A stretch of DNA of 18,382 nt from Deltaproteobacteria bacterium UBA3076 (GCA_002367355.1 DFBQ01000155.1:1-18382); one strand, 5' to 3'. Numbered from the stretch's first letter, positions 8,134 to 16,098 are shown. The notes: generated by a model not told the origin, from the letters alone. Program-made: numbers and translations.

Positions 8134-9597
8134 TCAATCCAAAGGCCAGTTCTCACAGCGGCATAGAGCCAGTTCCAGGTTATATGCAACAGTGAGGAGC
8201 TTTGTTTCCTCAAAGTGTCCTGCCATTAATTGAAGTCCTATGGGGAGCCCGCTGCTATTTAAGCCGCAGGGCACGGAAATCCCGGGGATGCCTGCCAGAT
8301 TTACCGGAATTGTAAAGATATCAGACAGGTACATCTGAAGCGGGTCGTCTGCTTTCTCTCCAAGCCTGAATGCTGTAGTCGGTGCAACAGGGGCGGCAAT
8401 CACATCACATTGCTCAAATGCCTTTTTAAAGTCTTGGGTGATAAGAGTCCGAACCTGGGAGGCCTTTTTATAATATGCATCGTAGTATCCGGCTGAAAGG
8501 GAATAGGTCCCTATCATTATCCTTCTCTTGACCTCCGGGCCGAAACCCAGAGACCTGGTCTTTTTATACATATCCATGAGGTTTTTATAGTCCGGGGCAC
8601 GTAATCCGTACTTTACTCCATCGTAACGTGAGAGATTGGAAGAGGCCTCGGCAGGGGCGATAATGTAGTATGTGGCAACTGCATACTCTGTGTGAGGAAG
8701 GCTTACCTCCACCACTTCGGCTCCCTGGGATTCCAGGGCGGAAACGGCACGCTTAACGGATTTTTCCACCTCCGGGTCGAGACCTGAAATAAAATATTCC
8801 TTGGGAATTCCTAAGGTATAATTCTTAAGACCCGGCATCAGGGAGCCGGTGTAGTCAGGCACGTCTCTGAGTACAGAGGTGGAGTCCCTGGTATCATGGC
8901 CGGATATGGCGTTCAACAGCAGGGCGCAATCAGTAACGTCCCTTGAAATGGGTCCTATCTGGTCAAGTGAAGAGGCAAAGGCCACAAGACCGAACCTCGA
9001 CACTGTGCCGTATGTAGGTTTCAGACCCACAACACCACAGTATGAGGCAGGCTGACGTATCGATCCGCCTGTATCCGAGCCCAATGAACCTGCACAGGCC
9101 CTGGCAGCAACAGATGCTGCTGAACCACCGCTTGATCCACCAGGGATTCGTTCAAGGTCCCAGGGGTTGTGAGTAGGATGATAGGCAGAGTTCTCTGTGG
9201 ATGATCCCATGGCAAACTCATCCATGTTTAATTTGCCCAGCATTACCGCCCCATGGGCCTCGAGTTTTTCCATTACTGTGGCATTATAGGGTGGTACAAA
9301 GTTTTCAAGTATTTTAGATCCACAGGTGGTCCTAACTCCTCTGGTACAGATAACATCCTTAATGCCCACAGGAATTCCCGTAAGAGGAGTAACGTGGTCT
9401 GCTTTTTTAAGACGTCTGTCCGCCTCTTCTGCCTGGGTCAAGGCCTTGTCTGCGGTCACTGTCAGATAGGCCCTGATTTTTGGATCAACTTCACCTATCC
9501 TGTCCAGATAGGCCCTTGTGACCTCAACTGCGGAAACCTCTCTTTTACTGAGGATGTCGTGGAGCTCATGTATGCTCAGATTGATCAGACTTGGCAT
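8134..9597 (-). CDS. gatA: Asp-tRNA(Asn)/Glu-tRNA(Gln) amidotransferase subunit A
   Basis: A 487-residue amidase-signature protein, the glutaminase subunit of GatCAB. The complex converts Glu-tRNA(Gln) or Asp-tRNA(Asn) to the correctly amidated tRNA by supplying ammonia from glutamine. The Ser-cisSer-Lys triad is intact: K80 in VGIKD, S155 in GGSSGGSAA and S179 in [12 protein letters not shown], one residue off the numbering of Staphylococcus aureus GatA. The following [20 protein letters not shown] and the specificity region (YDGVKYGLR) are GatA-like rather than those of a generic amidase. The ATG at 9597 has AGGA about ten bases upstream. gatC lies upstream on the same strand, but a 248-bp repeat-filled gap separates them. 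No gatB follows; the next gene converges. Confidence 0.96.
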   Translation of the reverse strand: MPSLINLSIHELHDILSKREVSAVEVTRAYLDRIGEVDPKIRAYLTVTADKALTQAEEADRRLKKADHVTPLTGIPVGIKDVICTRGVRTTCGSKILENFVPPYNATVMEKLEAHGAVMLGKLNMDEFAMGSSTENSAYHPTHNPWDLERIPGGSSGGSAASVAARACAGSLGSDTGGSIRQPASYCGVVGLKPTYGTVSRFGLVAFASSLDQIGPISRDVTDCALLLNAISGHDTRDSTSVLRDVPDYTGSLMPGLKNYTLGIPKEYFISGLDPEVEKSVKRAVSALESQGAEVVEVSLPHTEYAVATYYIIAPAEASSNLSRYDGVKYGLRAPDYKNLMDMYKKTRSLGFGPEVKRRIMIGTYSLSAGYYDAYYKKASQVRTLITQDFKKAFEQCDVIAAPVAPTTAFRLGEKADDPLQMYLSDIFTIPVNLAGIPGISVPCGLNSSGLPIGLQLMAGHFEETKLLTVAYNLELALCRCENWPLD

Positions 9598-9626
9598 CTT
9601 GTACTTCCTTTACTTCCTTAATCATA

Positions 9627-9650
9627 TAATTGCACTGCTAATTGCACTGC
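9627..9650. repeat. 12-bp tandem duplication in the gatC-gatA spacer
   Basis: TAATTGCACTGC occurs twice in perfect tandem (9627-9638 and 9639-9650), about 30 bp upstream of the gatA start. Its effect, if any, is unknown. Confidence 0.85.
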
Positions 9651-9706
9651 AAAAACCCTGAAATATGATTCCGCTCAAAAAGCCCGAGATGCATCCCTTT
9701 ATAGGC

Positions 9707-9800
9707 AATGTTGAATTGTGAATGTTGAATGCTGAATTATGGAAGGAGATTTAAAAGACATATAATTTTTACCTTAATTCAACATTCACAATTTAACATT
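9707..9800. repeat. Gene-less inverted heptamer arms between gatC and gatA
   Basis: 24-bp arms (9707-9730 and 9777-9800) are inverted copies with one mismatch around a 46-bp loop. The left arm has a 7-bp period (ATGTTGA, ATTGTGA, ATGTTGA, ATGCTGA). The architecture is like that of the 7872-8100 cassette, but with a different heptamer and no coding remnant. It lies inside the gatC-gatA transcription unit and would form a hairpin in its mRNA. Confidence 0.8.
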
Positions 9801-9845
9801 CAAAATTTATTGTGCGCCGCAGATTGGGTTTTTTCAGCGGAATCA

Positions 9846-10130
9846 TCAGATAATTTTTGGCACCACAAATCTCCCCCCTTCCTGTTCAGGTGCGTTGGAG
9901 AGAGTTTTTTCAACCGGCAAGGAGGGCTTTACTTCGTCCCTCCTAAAGGCATTTGTAAGTTCCAGTGCATGGGTAGTGGGCTCAACCCGGCTGGTATCCA
10001 GCTCTTCTAATTTGCTTATATATCCTAATATGTCATTTAGTTGTCTGTTGAAGTTTTCAATTTCAGACGGATCAAAGCTGAGCCTGGCCAAGTGGGCCAC
10101 ATGTTCAATTTCAGAGATAATTATCTTCAC
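9846..10130 (-). CDS. gatC: Asp-tRNA(Asn)/Glu-tRNA(Gln) amidotransferase subunit C
   Basis: A 94-residue protein of normal GatC length, the small subunit that wraps around GatA and GatB and stabilises the amidotransferase. Typical features are ISEIEHVAHLARLSFDPSEI at the N terminus, FNRQLNDILGYISKLEELDT (27-46), the VEPTTHALELTNAFRRDEV stretch and the tail NAPEQEGGRFVVPKII. The start is a GTG at 10130 preceded by AAGGAG about 11 bases upstream. gatA is the next gene downstream, after a 248-bp gap rich in repeats, which is longer than the usual gatC-gatA spacing. Confidence 0.95.
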   Translation of the reverse strand: MKIIISEIEHVAHLARLSFDPSEIENFNRQLNDILGYISKLEELDTSRVEPTTHALELTNAFRRDEVKPSLPVEKTLSNAPEQEGGRFVVPKII

Positions 10131-10166
10131 GAACGCAGAATCTCCTTTGTAACTACTCAGGTATTT

Positions 10167-10187
10167 AGGCTAAAGGTCGAAGGCTGA
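10167..10187. repeat. Heptamer array beside the second four-helix remnant
   Basis: Three 7-bp units in tandem: AGGCTAA, AGGTCGA, AGGCTGA. The array sits just after the stop codon of the minus-strand remnant at 10194-10262, the same relative position as the heptamer arm at 7884-7911. Confidence 0.65.
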
Positions 10188-10193
10188 AATATA

Positions 10194-10262
10194 TCAATTA
10201 TCTCGCAACGCTCGAATCAAACCATTCAAGACCTTCTCTGTTTCGACAATCTTTGGTTCAAT
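10194..10262 (-). pseudogene. C-terminal remnant of a second four-helix-bundle protein
   Basis: On the minus strand 22 codons and a TGA read through VETEKVLNGLIRALRDN, which fits the last helix of another subfamily of four-helix-bundle (23S IVS-type) proteins. It differs in sequence from the remnant at 7950-8051. The frame continues upstream into the inverted-repeat element at 10263-10411, so the rest of the gene was lost or cut off there. The family call is by eye on a short segment. Confidence 0.5.
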
Positions 10263-10411
10263 GTAACTTCTCAATAAGTCCGGGTACCAGTTACTGGATT
10301 CCCGCCTTCGCGGGAATGACGATTGGGTGTGAGCGCCTGTCATTCCCGCGAAGGCGGGAATCCAGTGGATAGTCGCAAAATATGATTTGCCCGGACTTAT
10401 TGAGAAGTTAC
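10263..10411. mobile_element. 149-bp nested inverted-repeat (MITE-like) element
   Basis: The terminal inverted repeats are 22 bp and perfect (10263-10284 and 10390-10411; the left one begins GTAACTTCTCAATAAGTC). Inside them is a second perfect 28-bp inverted pair (10293-10320 and 10339-10366). Each 28-mer itself contains ATTCCC and GGGAAT separated by eight bases, the same layout as neisserial dRS3-type repeats. There is no coding capacity and no clear target-site duplication. It looks like a non-autonomous element inserted into the four-helix remnant. Confidence 0.85.
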
Positions 10412-10439
10412 TTAGAAATTAGGTAACGCCTCTACATCT

Positions 10440-10500
10440 TTGTATTTTCCCCAATTTCAAGTTTCCAATTTCACTGCCAAATTTTCCTGCCAAAATACAA
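10440..10500. repeat. Imperfect palindrome with heptamer periodicity
   Basis: Perfect 9-bp ends (TTGTATTTT at 10440-10448, AAAATACAA at 10492-10500) enclose the heptamers AATTTCA, AGTTTCC, AATTTCA at 10453-10473. This may be the other boundary of the decayed cassette whose remnant lies at 10194-10262. Confidence 0.6.
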
Positions 10501-10705
10501 GATCAACAAAGTGTAAACTACTTTTGACTTGTCGTGAAGGATGCCATATTTTTCACATGATTTACCACAAGGCAGAAAAAAACCCAATAGCACATACCTT
10601 ATTTCCCTATTTCCCTGCCTATTGCGGCTTCAGGGGTAGATTGACGATGTGCTATGATAAGGCAAGCGAAAAAAATAAAAAAATCGATAAAAAAATTAAA
10701 GTCGA

Positions 10706-10819
10706 TCATATGTTTTTCCGATAAATTAAATACCTCCTTAGAATGGCTTTCCAAAGCCCTTCTTCTCCTCTTGTGGGGCCTCGGCTTAAACCCGCCGGGG
10801 CCTCCTTCTTTTTGTCCAT
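10706..10819 (-). CDS. Possible 37-residue small protein after the helicase gene
   Basis: An ATG at 10819 opens 37 codons (MDKKKEAPAG... ending in GLWKAILRRYLIYRKNI) 57 nt after the helicase stop on the same strand. The product is very basic with an amphipathic C-terminal stretch. There is no good ribosome binding site and no family I recognise. The frame is open further upstream into the helicase, so it could be chance. Reported as a weak candidate only. Confidence 0.22.
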   Translation of the reverse strand: MDKKKEAPAGLSRGPTRGEEGLWKAILRRYLIYRKNI

Positions 10820-10849
10820 ACTACACAACACATAGTGCAGTCTGTGCTT

Positions 10850-10871
10850 TGAGCCTTTTGCAAGCGGCTCA
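10850..10871 (-). terminator. Hairpin just after the helicase stop
   Basis: TGAGCC and GGCTCA form a perfect 6-bp stem around a 10-nt loop, five bases beyond the helicase stop codon. No U-run follows on the minus strand, so an intrinsic terminator is doubtful; it could equally be an mRNA-end stabilising stem. Confidence 0.3.
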
Positions 10872-10875
10872 GTTC

Positions 10876-12660
10876 CTAAAAGAGTTTTTTCTGCCTTGGT
10901 CTTCGGGGTGTTCTGGGTTTTTGGGCCTTTTCTCTGATCAGGAGTTTTTCAGGGATATCAGCAATAAAGGGGCTTGGGCCGCCATGCATCATCTGTCCAA
11001 AAAGCCTTCGGTGTTTCACATGGCTCAGGTATATTTCTTCAGATGCCCTGGTAAGGCCTACGTAAAAAAGCCGTCTCTCCTCTTCCTGGTCTGCCTCTTT
11101 CCATGGAAGTATTCCGGGCTCACATCCGATCAGGAAGACTATCGGGAACTCAAGGCCCTTGGCCGCATGGATCGAAAGCAGGGACACGGCTTCTATGTTG
11201 ATATCCAGCATGTCGGCCTCGTTACGAAGCAGGACTGCAAGGGAGTCCACATGCGGATGTCTTTTGATGGCACGCGCAAGGGCCCTGAGAAGAGGCCTGT
11301 TTGGGTCAAGATCAAGAATATCTATTATGTAACTCAGGAGTTGAGGACCATCTTTGCCCTGAAGTCCTGGTTTTAAGTCCGGAAGTTTTCTGTTCCACAG
11401 ATCTTTACCACCCGGGAGTTTTAACAGATGATACCGGACAGTTCGTCCCTTCAGGACCTCCCAGAGACGCCATATAGAGCGAAGTTCTTTTTGGGCAAGC
11501 GGATCAGGGGTGTCTGCCCGCTGAAAGGGTATCCCCTGTCTTGATAGCGCCTCGGCAACCGGGTTTCCCAACGCCTTGGCCCTGAAGAGTACCGCTACAT
11601 CTGAAAGGCTTCTCAGGATGTTACCGCCGGCTGTGCCGCTGTCAAGTGAAACAAAGCTGAGCCCACCCACTATTTGTTCAATGGTCCTTGCCACCCATTT
11701 TGCCTCGGCTGAGGGATCTCCAAAGGGTTTAATCCTGATTTTCGGCGTCTTGTGCTTGATGGACTTCAGACGCACAGCCGATCTGTCTTTGATGAGACTT
11801 GTTGCAGCGTCGAGAAATACCTGGGGACACCTGTAGACAGTGTCCAGGACCACAGTTTTAACACCATCGAAATCCGCATTAAAACAATGTATGAACTCGG
11901 GACTTGCGCCCCTGAATCCGTAAATGGCCTGGTTTGGGTCACCGATTACCGTGATGTTTCCGTCTTTCCTTGCCATTGACTTTATCAGGGTATACTGGGC
12001 AGGACTTATGTCCTGGAATTCATCTACCAGGACAAAGGGAAAATCCCTATAGAATTTTGCCCTGATTTCAGCATGTTCGAGGAGTCGCAGGGCCTCCAGA
12101 AGAAGGTCGTCATAGTCCCAGAGACCGTATCTTTCAAGGAGCCCATGATATGCCTGATACGGGGTCTCCAGATTTTCGTCTCCATTTATCCTTGGGGGGA
12201 AGTGCTGCTTGGCCTTTGAGATACGTTCATAAAGTCCTTGAGGTTTTGCGTTTGATAACCCCAATTTCTTTGCTGCCTCTTGGCAAAGATCCCTGGCGTC
12301 TTTCTCGTCTATGGGAAGCCGTGCGTCTTCACCCAGGGTCTGTTTTAAAAATCCAAGTGCCCAGCCATGAAATGTGCTTATTTTGGGGATTTTTTGCCCA
12401 TTATGAATGCACTCCGTGGAGGATTCACTGTCCAGGAGCCGGGATACGCGCTCAGAGATCTCCTTTGCTGCCTGGTTGGTAAAGGTCATGGCAAGTATCT
12501 GGTCGGGTTTGGCAACGCCTGTTTCTATAAGGTGTCCGATTCGGTAGCTGAGGACCCTGGTCTTACCTGTGCCGGGTCCCGCAACAACAAGAAGCGGGCC
12601 GACCCTGTGTGTTACGGCCTTAAACTGAGTTGGATTTAGATTTGAAGACCAGTCAATCAT
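10876..12660 (-). CDS. UvrD/Rep-family ATP-dependent DNA helicase, short form
   Basis: A 594-residue superfamily 1A helicase that should unwind DNA 3' to 5'. Visible motifs are the Q motif LNPTQFKAVTH (8-18), Walker A GPGTGKT (28-34), motif Ia MTFTNQAAKE, Walker B DEFQD (213-217), motif III GDPNQAIYGFRGA (240-252), motif IV VYRCP, motif V SIHAAKGLEFPIVF (496-509) and motif VI YVGLTRASEE (533-542). It is over 100 residues shorter than UvrD or PcrA; most of the shortfall is between motifs IV and V, where subdomain 2B lies. The C terminus is basic and ends QKKLF, close to the QxxLF pattern of clamp-binding peptides. The ATG is nine bases after the stop of the preceding gene, so it is probably coupled. 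Substrate and pathway (repair or replication restart) are not determined. Confidence 0.9.
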   Translation of the reverse strand: MIDWSSNLNPTQFKAVTHRVGPLLVVAGPGTGKTRVLSYRIGHLIETGVAKPDQILAMTFTNQAAKEISERVSRLLDSESSTECIHNGQKIPKISTFHGWALGFLKQTLGEDARLPIDEKDARDLCQEAAKKLGLSNAKPQGLYERISKAKQHFPPRINGDENLETPYQAYHGLLERYGLWDYDDLLLEALRLLEHAEIRAKFYRDFPFVLVDEFQDISPAQYTLIKSMARKDGNITVIGDPNQAIYGFRGASPEFIHCFNADFDGVKTVVLDTVYRCPQVFLDAATSLIKDRSAVRLKSIKHKTPKIRIKPFGDPSAEAKWVARTIEQIVGGLSFVSLDSGTAGGNILRSLSDVAVLFRAKALGNPVAEALSRQGIPFQRADTPDPLAQKELRSIWRLWEVLKGRTVRYHLLKLPGGKDLWNRKLPDLKPGLQGKDGPQLLSYIIDILDLDPNRPLLRALARAIKRHPHVDSLAVLLRNEADMLDINIEAVSLLSIHAAKGLEFPIVFLIGCEPGILPWKEADQEEERRLFYVGLTRASEEIYLSHVKHRRLFGQMMHGGPSPFIADIPEKLLIREKAQKPRTPRRPRQKKLF

Positions 12661-12669
12661 TATAAAGCA

Positions 12670-14382
12670 TTATTTCTCAGCCACGTGAAGTTCCTTAGAG
12701 AGGTGGCGTTTGATCTTTCTGGTAGAGGTCTTAGGGAATTCTTCATCTGTTAAAGTGAAGGACTTGACTTTTTTGAAAGCAGCCAGCGTCTGGTTTGCTG
12801 TTTTGACCTCTTTGGCTATGAGCTTGTGTATGTCCTGATCGCTCAGGTGTTTTTTGGGAGAGTGTTTGCCAATGGCCTCGTAGTCGGGAACTATCACGGC
12901 GCGGATTTCTTCTCCACCCTCTTTTTCGTAACCATAGACTATTGATTCCAGGATAAAGGGCCTCAGGTTGATCTCGGCCTCTATCTCCTCAGGGTAGATG
13001 TTTTTCCCGGCAGGAGTGATAATGAGGTTCTTGGCCCTCCCGCAAACGTACAGATAGCCTTTTTTATCCTGATAACCCAGGTCCCCGGTTTTCAGCCAAC
13101 CGTCTGAGTCCAGCACCTCACGCGTGGCCTCAGGGGCTTTATAATATCCTTTCATAATCATTGGGCCTTTAAATGCAAGTTCCCCAATACCGGTTTTGTC
13201 CGGTTCGAGTATTCTGACTTCTACACCGGAAAGAGGTTTGCCTATGCTTTCATCCACGGGTTCATCCACAGGGTTGAAGGTAAGTACCGGACTTGCCTCT
13301 GTAAGCCCATAGCCTTGGAGCATTTTGATTCCCAGGAACCTGAATTCCCTTGGGATTTGTGGCATAAGCGGGGCGCCCCCAACCACCAGAAAACGAAGGG
13401 AACCGAGCCCGGCCTGTTCTCTGAGGCTTCTGAATAAATGTATGCCCAGGTTTTTTATGCCCAGTTTTTCACCTGTCTTGACCGCTTTCATGATTATGTG
13501 AAATATCATTTGTTGTGCAGAAGGTGTACGGCTAATGGCACTATGGATTCCATCCAGCATTTTCCGGAACAGCAAAGGGACACCGAACATCACAGTGGCT
13601 CTGCTTGCCTTCAAGTCCTCCAGTATGCTGCGGGACTTGAGATTCCGGGCAAAAGTGATTGTGGAGCCGCTGTATATGGGCAGGAGAAAGCCCGCTGTAC
13701 ACTCGAACATGTGGTGCATTGGCAGGACCGAGAGGAAGTGTTCCTGCTTAAACTTTATTGCCTGATAGCAGGCAGTTATGTCTGAAACTATGTTGCCGTG
13801 GGTCAACATGACGCCCTTGGGGCTGCCGGTGGTACCTGATGTGTAAATTATGGCAGCTACGTCCTCGGGAACCCTGTGTGGTAAAGGGTCTTGTGATTGT
13901 TGTCCTTTCCTGACGAGTTCTTCAAAGGGCATCGCATCCCCTGGGATGCCTTTGGTATCCAGGGTCAGAGCTGTCACCTGTTTTGGTTTTGGAAAGCCCT
14001 TGGTGGTGTCGAGTACGCAGTCCAGGAATTTGGGAGCCACAAAGGCCATATCCACTTTGGCATCAGCCATCAGGTGCAATATCTCGTTTTCGCTTAGCAG
14101 GGTATCAATAGGCACACAGATCCCAGCGGCAGAGGTGATGGCCAGATAGGCGATGGCCCATTCAGGGGAATTCGGCCCAAGTATTGCGCATTTTCCTTTT
14201 TTGGGTAAACCACAAGCTATCAGCCCTCTGGCCAAGGATTCAACCTTACAGCCAAGTTCACCAAAGGTGATAACCCTGTCTCCCTGAGGCTCTCTTGCAA
14301 TAAGTGCGGGCCGGCGTTCAAACTCGTAAGCCGAGCGCCTGACCATCTCAGGCAGGGTCATTACGTTTCTGTTATTCTGCAA
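12670..14382 (-). CDS. AMP-forming long-chain acyl-CoA (or acyl-ACP) synthetase
   Basis: A 570-residue member of the adenylate-forming ANL family, which activates a carboxylic acid as acyl-AMP and then as a thioester. The P-loop-like YTSGTTGSPKGV (180-191) is followed by LPMHHMFE, VGGAPLMPQIPREF, GYGLTEASPVLTFN, the WLKTGDLGYQDKKGYLYVCG hinge region and a C-terminal KTSTRKIKRH with the catalytic lysine. Overall similarity is to FadD/AMP-dependent fatty acid ligases. The start is a TTG at 14382 with AGGGG eight bases upstream; the first internal ATG (residue 8) has no ribosome binding site. It lies 15 nt after the antiporter gene and two genes after plsC, which suggests that it supplies activated fatty acids for phospholipid synthesis or recycling. 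Chain-length specificity is inferred. Confidence 0.9.
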   Translation of the reverse strand: MQNNRNVMTLPEMVRRSAYEFERRPALIAREPQGDRVITFGELGCKVESLARGLIACGLPKKGKCAILGPNSPEWAIAYLAITSAAGICVPIDTLLSENEILHLMADAKVDMAFVAPKFLDCVLDTTKGFPKPKQVTALTLDTKGIPGDAMPFEELVRKGQQSQDPLPHRVPEDVAAIIYTSGTTGSPKGVMLTHGNIVSDITACYQAIKFKQEHFLSVLPMHHMFECTAGFLLPIYSGSTITFARNLKSRSILEDLKASRATVMFGVPLLFRKMLDGIHSAISRTPSAQQMIFHIIMKAVKTGEKLGIKNLGIHLFRSLREQAGLGSLRFLVVGGAPLMPQIPREFRFLGIKMLQGYGLTEASPVLTFNPVDEPVDESIGKPLSGVEVRILEPDKTGIGELAFKGPMIMKGYYKAPEATREVLDSDGWLKTGDLGYQDKKGYLYVCGRAKNLIITPAGKNIYPEEIEAEINLRPFILESIVYGYEKEGGEEIRAVIVPDYEAIGKHSPKKHLSDQDIHKLIAKEVKTANQTLAAFKKVKSFTLTDEEFPKTSTRKIKRHLSKELHVAEK

Positions 14383-14397
14383 AGCTGCTGCCCCTAT

Positions 14398-15351
14398 TCA
14401 GAAGACCGCCAGGGAGAAAACATATACGCTGTACGACAGGAGCAGGGCTGCTCCCTCCCATCGAGTCACTTTCATCCCAATCCTCATAACAGGCAACAGG
14501 ACCAGGCTGAAGGCCACCATTACAGGAAAATCCCTGTGGAGCAGGTCCGGGTTGATATCAATTGGGGTAATACAAGCAGTGACGCCAAGTACGGCACACA
14601 GGTTAGATAGATTGCTTCCTATTACATTTCCCAGGATCAGGTCTGTCTGGCCCTTGCGGGCCGCGGCCACTGTTGTGGCAAGTTCAGGCAGAGAGGTGCC
14701 TATAGCTGTCAGAATCAGGCCAACAATGAGTTCAGGTATACCCAGATACACCGCAATGTTTTCAGCCCCCCAAACCAGTGATTTGGAACCGATAACCAGT
14801 CCTGCCAGCCCGGCTATAACCAGTACAAGGTCAAGCCAAAAGGAACTTTTGCGGTTGAGAGACTTGTCGAATTCTCCTTGGAGTGTATAGGGTTTTTCCC
14901 GGCTGTGACGATACAGGGCCAGGCAATAGGTTGTAAAGGTGATGAGTAAGATCAGGCCTGCCAGGCGCCCCAGATGGCCCATTGTTGCAAATGCCCAGAG
15001 AGCCATGCTTACTACTATTAATAAAGGTATCTCTGTTCTGAGCATCCTCAGATGGACAGGCAGGGGAGTGAGCAAGGCCCCAAGCCCCAGGATCAGTCCT
15101 GTATTGGCTATATTGCTCCCCAAGATGTTTCCCATGGTGATATCAGGCTGACCGGAAAGGGCTGCTGACAATGCCACGCCCATCTCCGGAGCTGAAGTGC
15201 CAAAGGCTACAATGGTGAGGCCGATTACAATAGGACTGATTTTCCAAAGGCGAGCCATGCGTATGGCTCCTCTAATAAGAGCTTCAGCCCCGCCGGAGAG
15301 AATAATCAACCCCAGTATAAAAGCTACGGTAGGTAGTGTCCAGGACGGCAT
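14398..15351 (-). CDS. Calcium/sodium antiporter, CaCA family (YrbG-like)
   Basis: A 317-residue inner-membrane protein with about ten membrane segments and the two inverted alpha repeats that define cation/Ca2+ exchangers. Alpha-1 has GTSAPE (51-56) and GNILGSNIANTGLILG (74-89); alpha-2 has GTSLPEL (218-224) and GNVIGSNLSNL (241-251). A hydrophilic cytoplasmic loop (about 147-170) separates the halves. It is the usual length for the bacterial YrbG-like subgroup, which exchanges Ca2+ or another cation for Na+ or H+; the ion pair cannot be read directly. No ribosome binding site precedes the ATG at 15351, which starts 17 nt after the plsC stop, so it is probably coupled to it. Confidence 0.93.
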   Translation of the reverse strand: MPSWTLPTVAFILGLIILSGGAEALIRGAIRMARLWKISPIVIGLTIVAFGTSAPEMGVALSAALSGQPDITMGNILGSNIANTGLILGLGALLTPLPVHLRMLRTEIPLLIVVSMALWAFATMGHLGRLAGLILLITFTTYCLALYRHSREKPYTLQGEFDKSLNRKSSFWLDLVLVIAGLAGLVIGSKSLVWGAENIAVYLGIPELIVGLILTAIGTSLPELATTVAAARKGQTDLILGNVIGSNLSNLCAVLGVTACITPIDINPDLLHRDFPVMVAFSLVLLPVMRIGMKVTRWEGAALLLSYSVYVFSLAVF

Positions 15352-15368
15352 GAATGTTTAGGAATAGG

Positions 15369-16076
15369 CTATGGTTTTTCTTCAAGCATGGCGGAAATGC
15401 TATCCCACACTTTTTTTGTCACAACATCTTTGGGGATAGGACCTTTTGGGCCCACGGTCTGAACAGGGAGGCCGAAGGTCATCCTTATCCGGCCTGGGCG
15501 TACCCTGATGCTCCCCTTGGGAAGCACATGGTGGCTGCCGCTTATGGCTACAGGCACTATAGGGCATCCGGCCTTAATTGCAATCAGTATTCCTCCCACC
15601 TTAAAGGGCATCAATCGGCCGTCAGGGCTGCGGGTACCCTCCGGGAAGATGACTATAGGGGTGCCTTTTTTTAATCTCTCAGCAGCTTCTTGCACGCTGC
15701 GCAAGGCGGCCTTACCACCGGACCTGTCAATAGGTATATAACCTGCGTGATGCAGAGCAAAGCCAAAGAGGGGTATTTTGAAGAGTTCTTTTTTTACTAC
15801 AAAACGGAATTGTATAGGCAAGGCCTCTTGCACTATAGGTATGTCAAATTGGCTTGCATGGTTGCAGGCGAATACCACTGGTGTTCCCATAGGTATATGC
15901 CCGTGGCCTTGTACCTCTATCTTGACACCAGACGTCCTAATGATAATTTCTGCCCAGAGCCTTCCAAGTCTGTGGATCCAGTTCCCGGAATCATCGACAA
16001 TGCCTGCTATCAGGACAGCAGGAAAGAGGAACATAAAGGCCAATACAACTACAATGGGAGTTAAAGTAGCTCTCAT
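15369..16076 (-). CDS. plsC: 1-acyl-sn-glycerol-3-phosphate acyltransferase
   Basis: A 235-residue membrane-associated acyltransferase that adds the second acyl chain to lysophosphatidic acid, giving phosphatidic acid. An N-terminal membrane helix (about 7-27) precedes the catalytic NHASQFD (H73 and D78, the HX4D motif), KKELFKIPLFGFALHHAGYI, IPIDRSGG (114-121) and FPEGTRSPDG (144-153). A final VPVAISGSHHVLPKG motif completes the domain. Length is typical of the PlsC/LPLAT family. The ribosome binding site is weak (GAGAA). It heads the run plsC, antiporter, acyl-CoA synthetase, helicase, and a hairpin-forming inverted repeat separates it from the DUF434 gene upstream. Confidence 0.93.
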   Translation of the reverse strand: MRATLTPIVVVLAFMFLFPAVLIAGIVDDSGNWIHRLGRLWAEIIIRTSGVKIEVQGHGHIPMGTPVVFACNHASQFDIPIVQEALPIQFRFVVKKELFKIPLFGFALHHAGYIPIDRSGGKAALRSVQEAAERLKKGTPIVIFPEGTRSPDGRLMPFKVGGILIAIKAGCPIVPVAISGSHHVLPKGSIRVRPGRIRMTFGLPVQTVGPKGPIPKDVVTKKVWDSISAMLEEKP

Positions 16077-16098
16077 AATTTCTCGAATTAACAGTTAG

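Larger units (their letters stand above)
10131..10875. other. 745-bp repeat-rich spacer between gatC and the helicase gene
   Basis: From left to right it contains: the gatC leader; a 7-bp-periodic array (10167-10187); a four-helix-bundle C-terminal remnant (10194-10262); a nested inverted-repeat element (10263-10411); an imperfect palindrome with heptamer periodicity (10440-10500); and an AT-rich stretch with no clear gene (10501-10705). A possible 37-codon reading frame (10706-10819) and a short hairpin after the helicase stop (10850-10871) complete it. Plus-strand open frames here (10440-10724 and another from 10654) have no protein-like character and I do not call them. Confidence 0.6.

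Noticed and set aside
10654..11376. A 240-codon plus-strand open frame
   Set aside because: It mostly overlaps the 3' end of the helicase gene in antisense and begins in AT-rich noncoding DNA.
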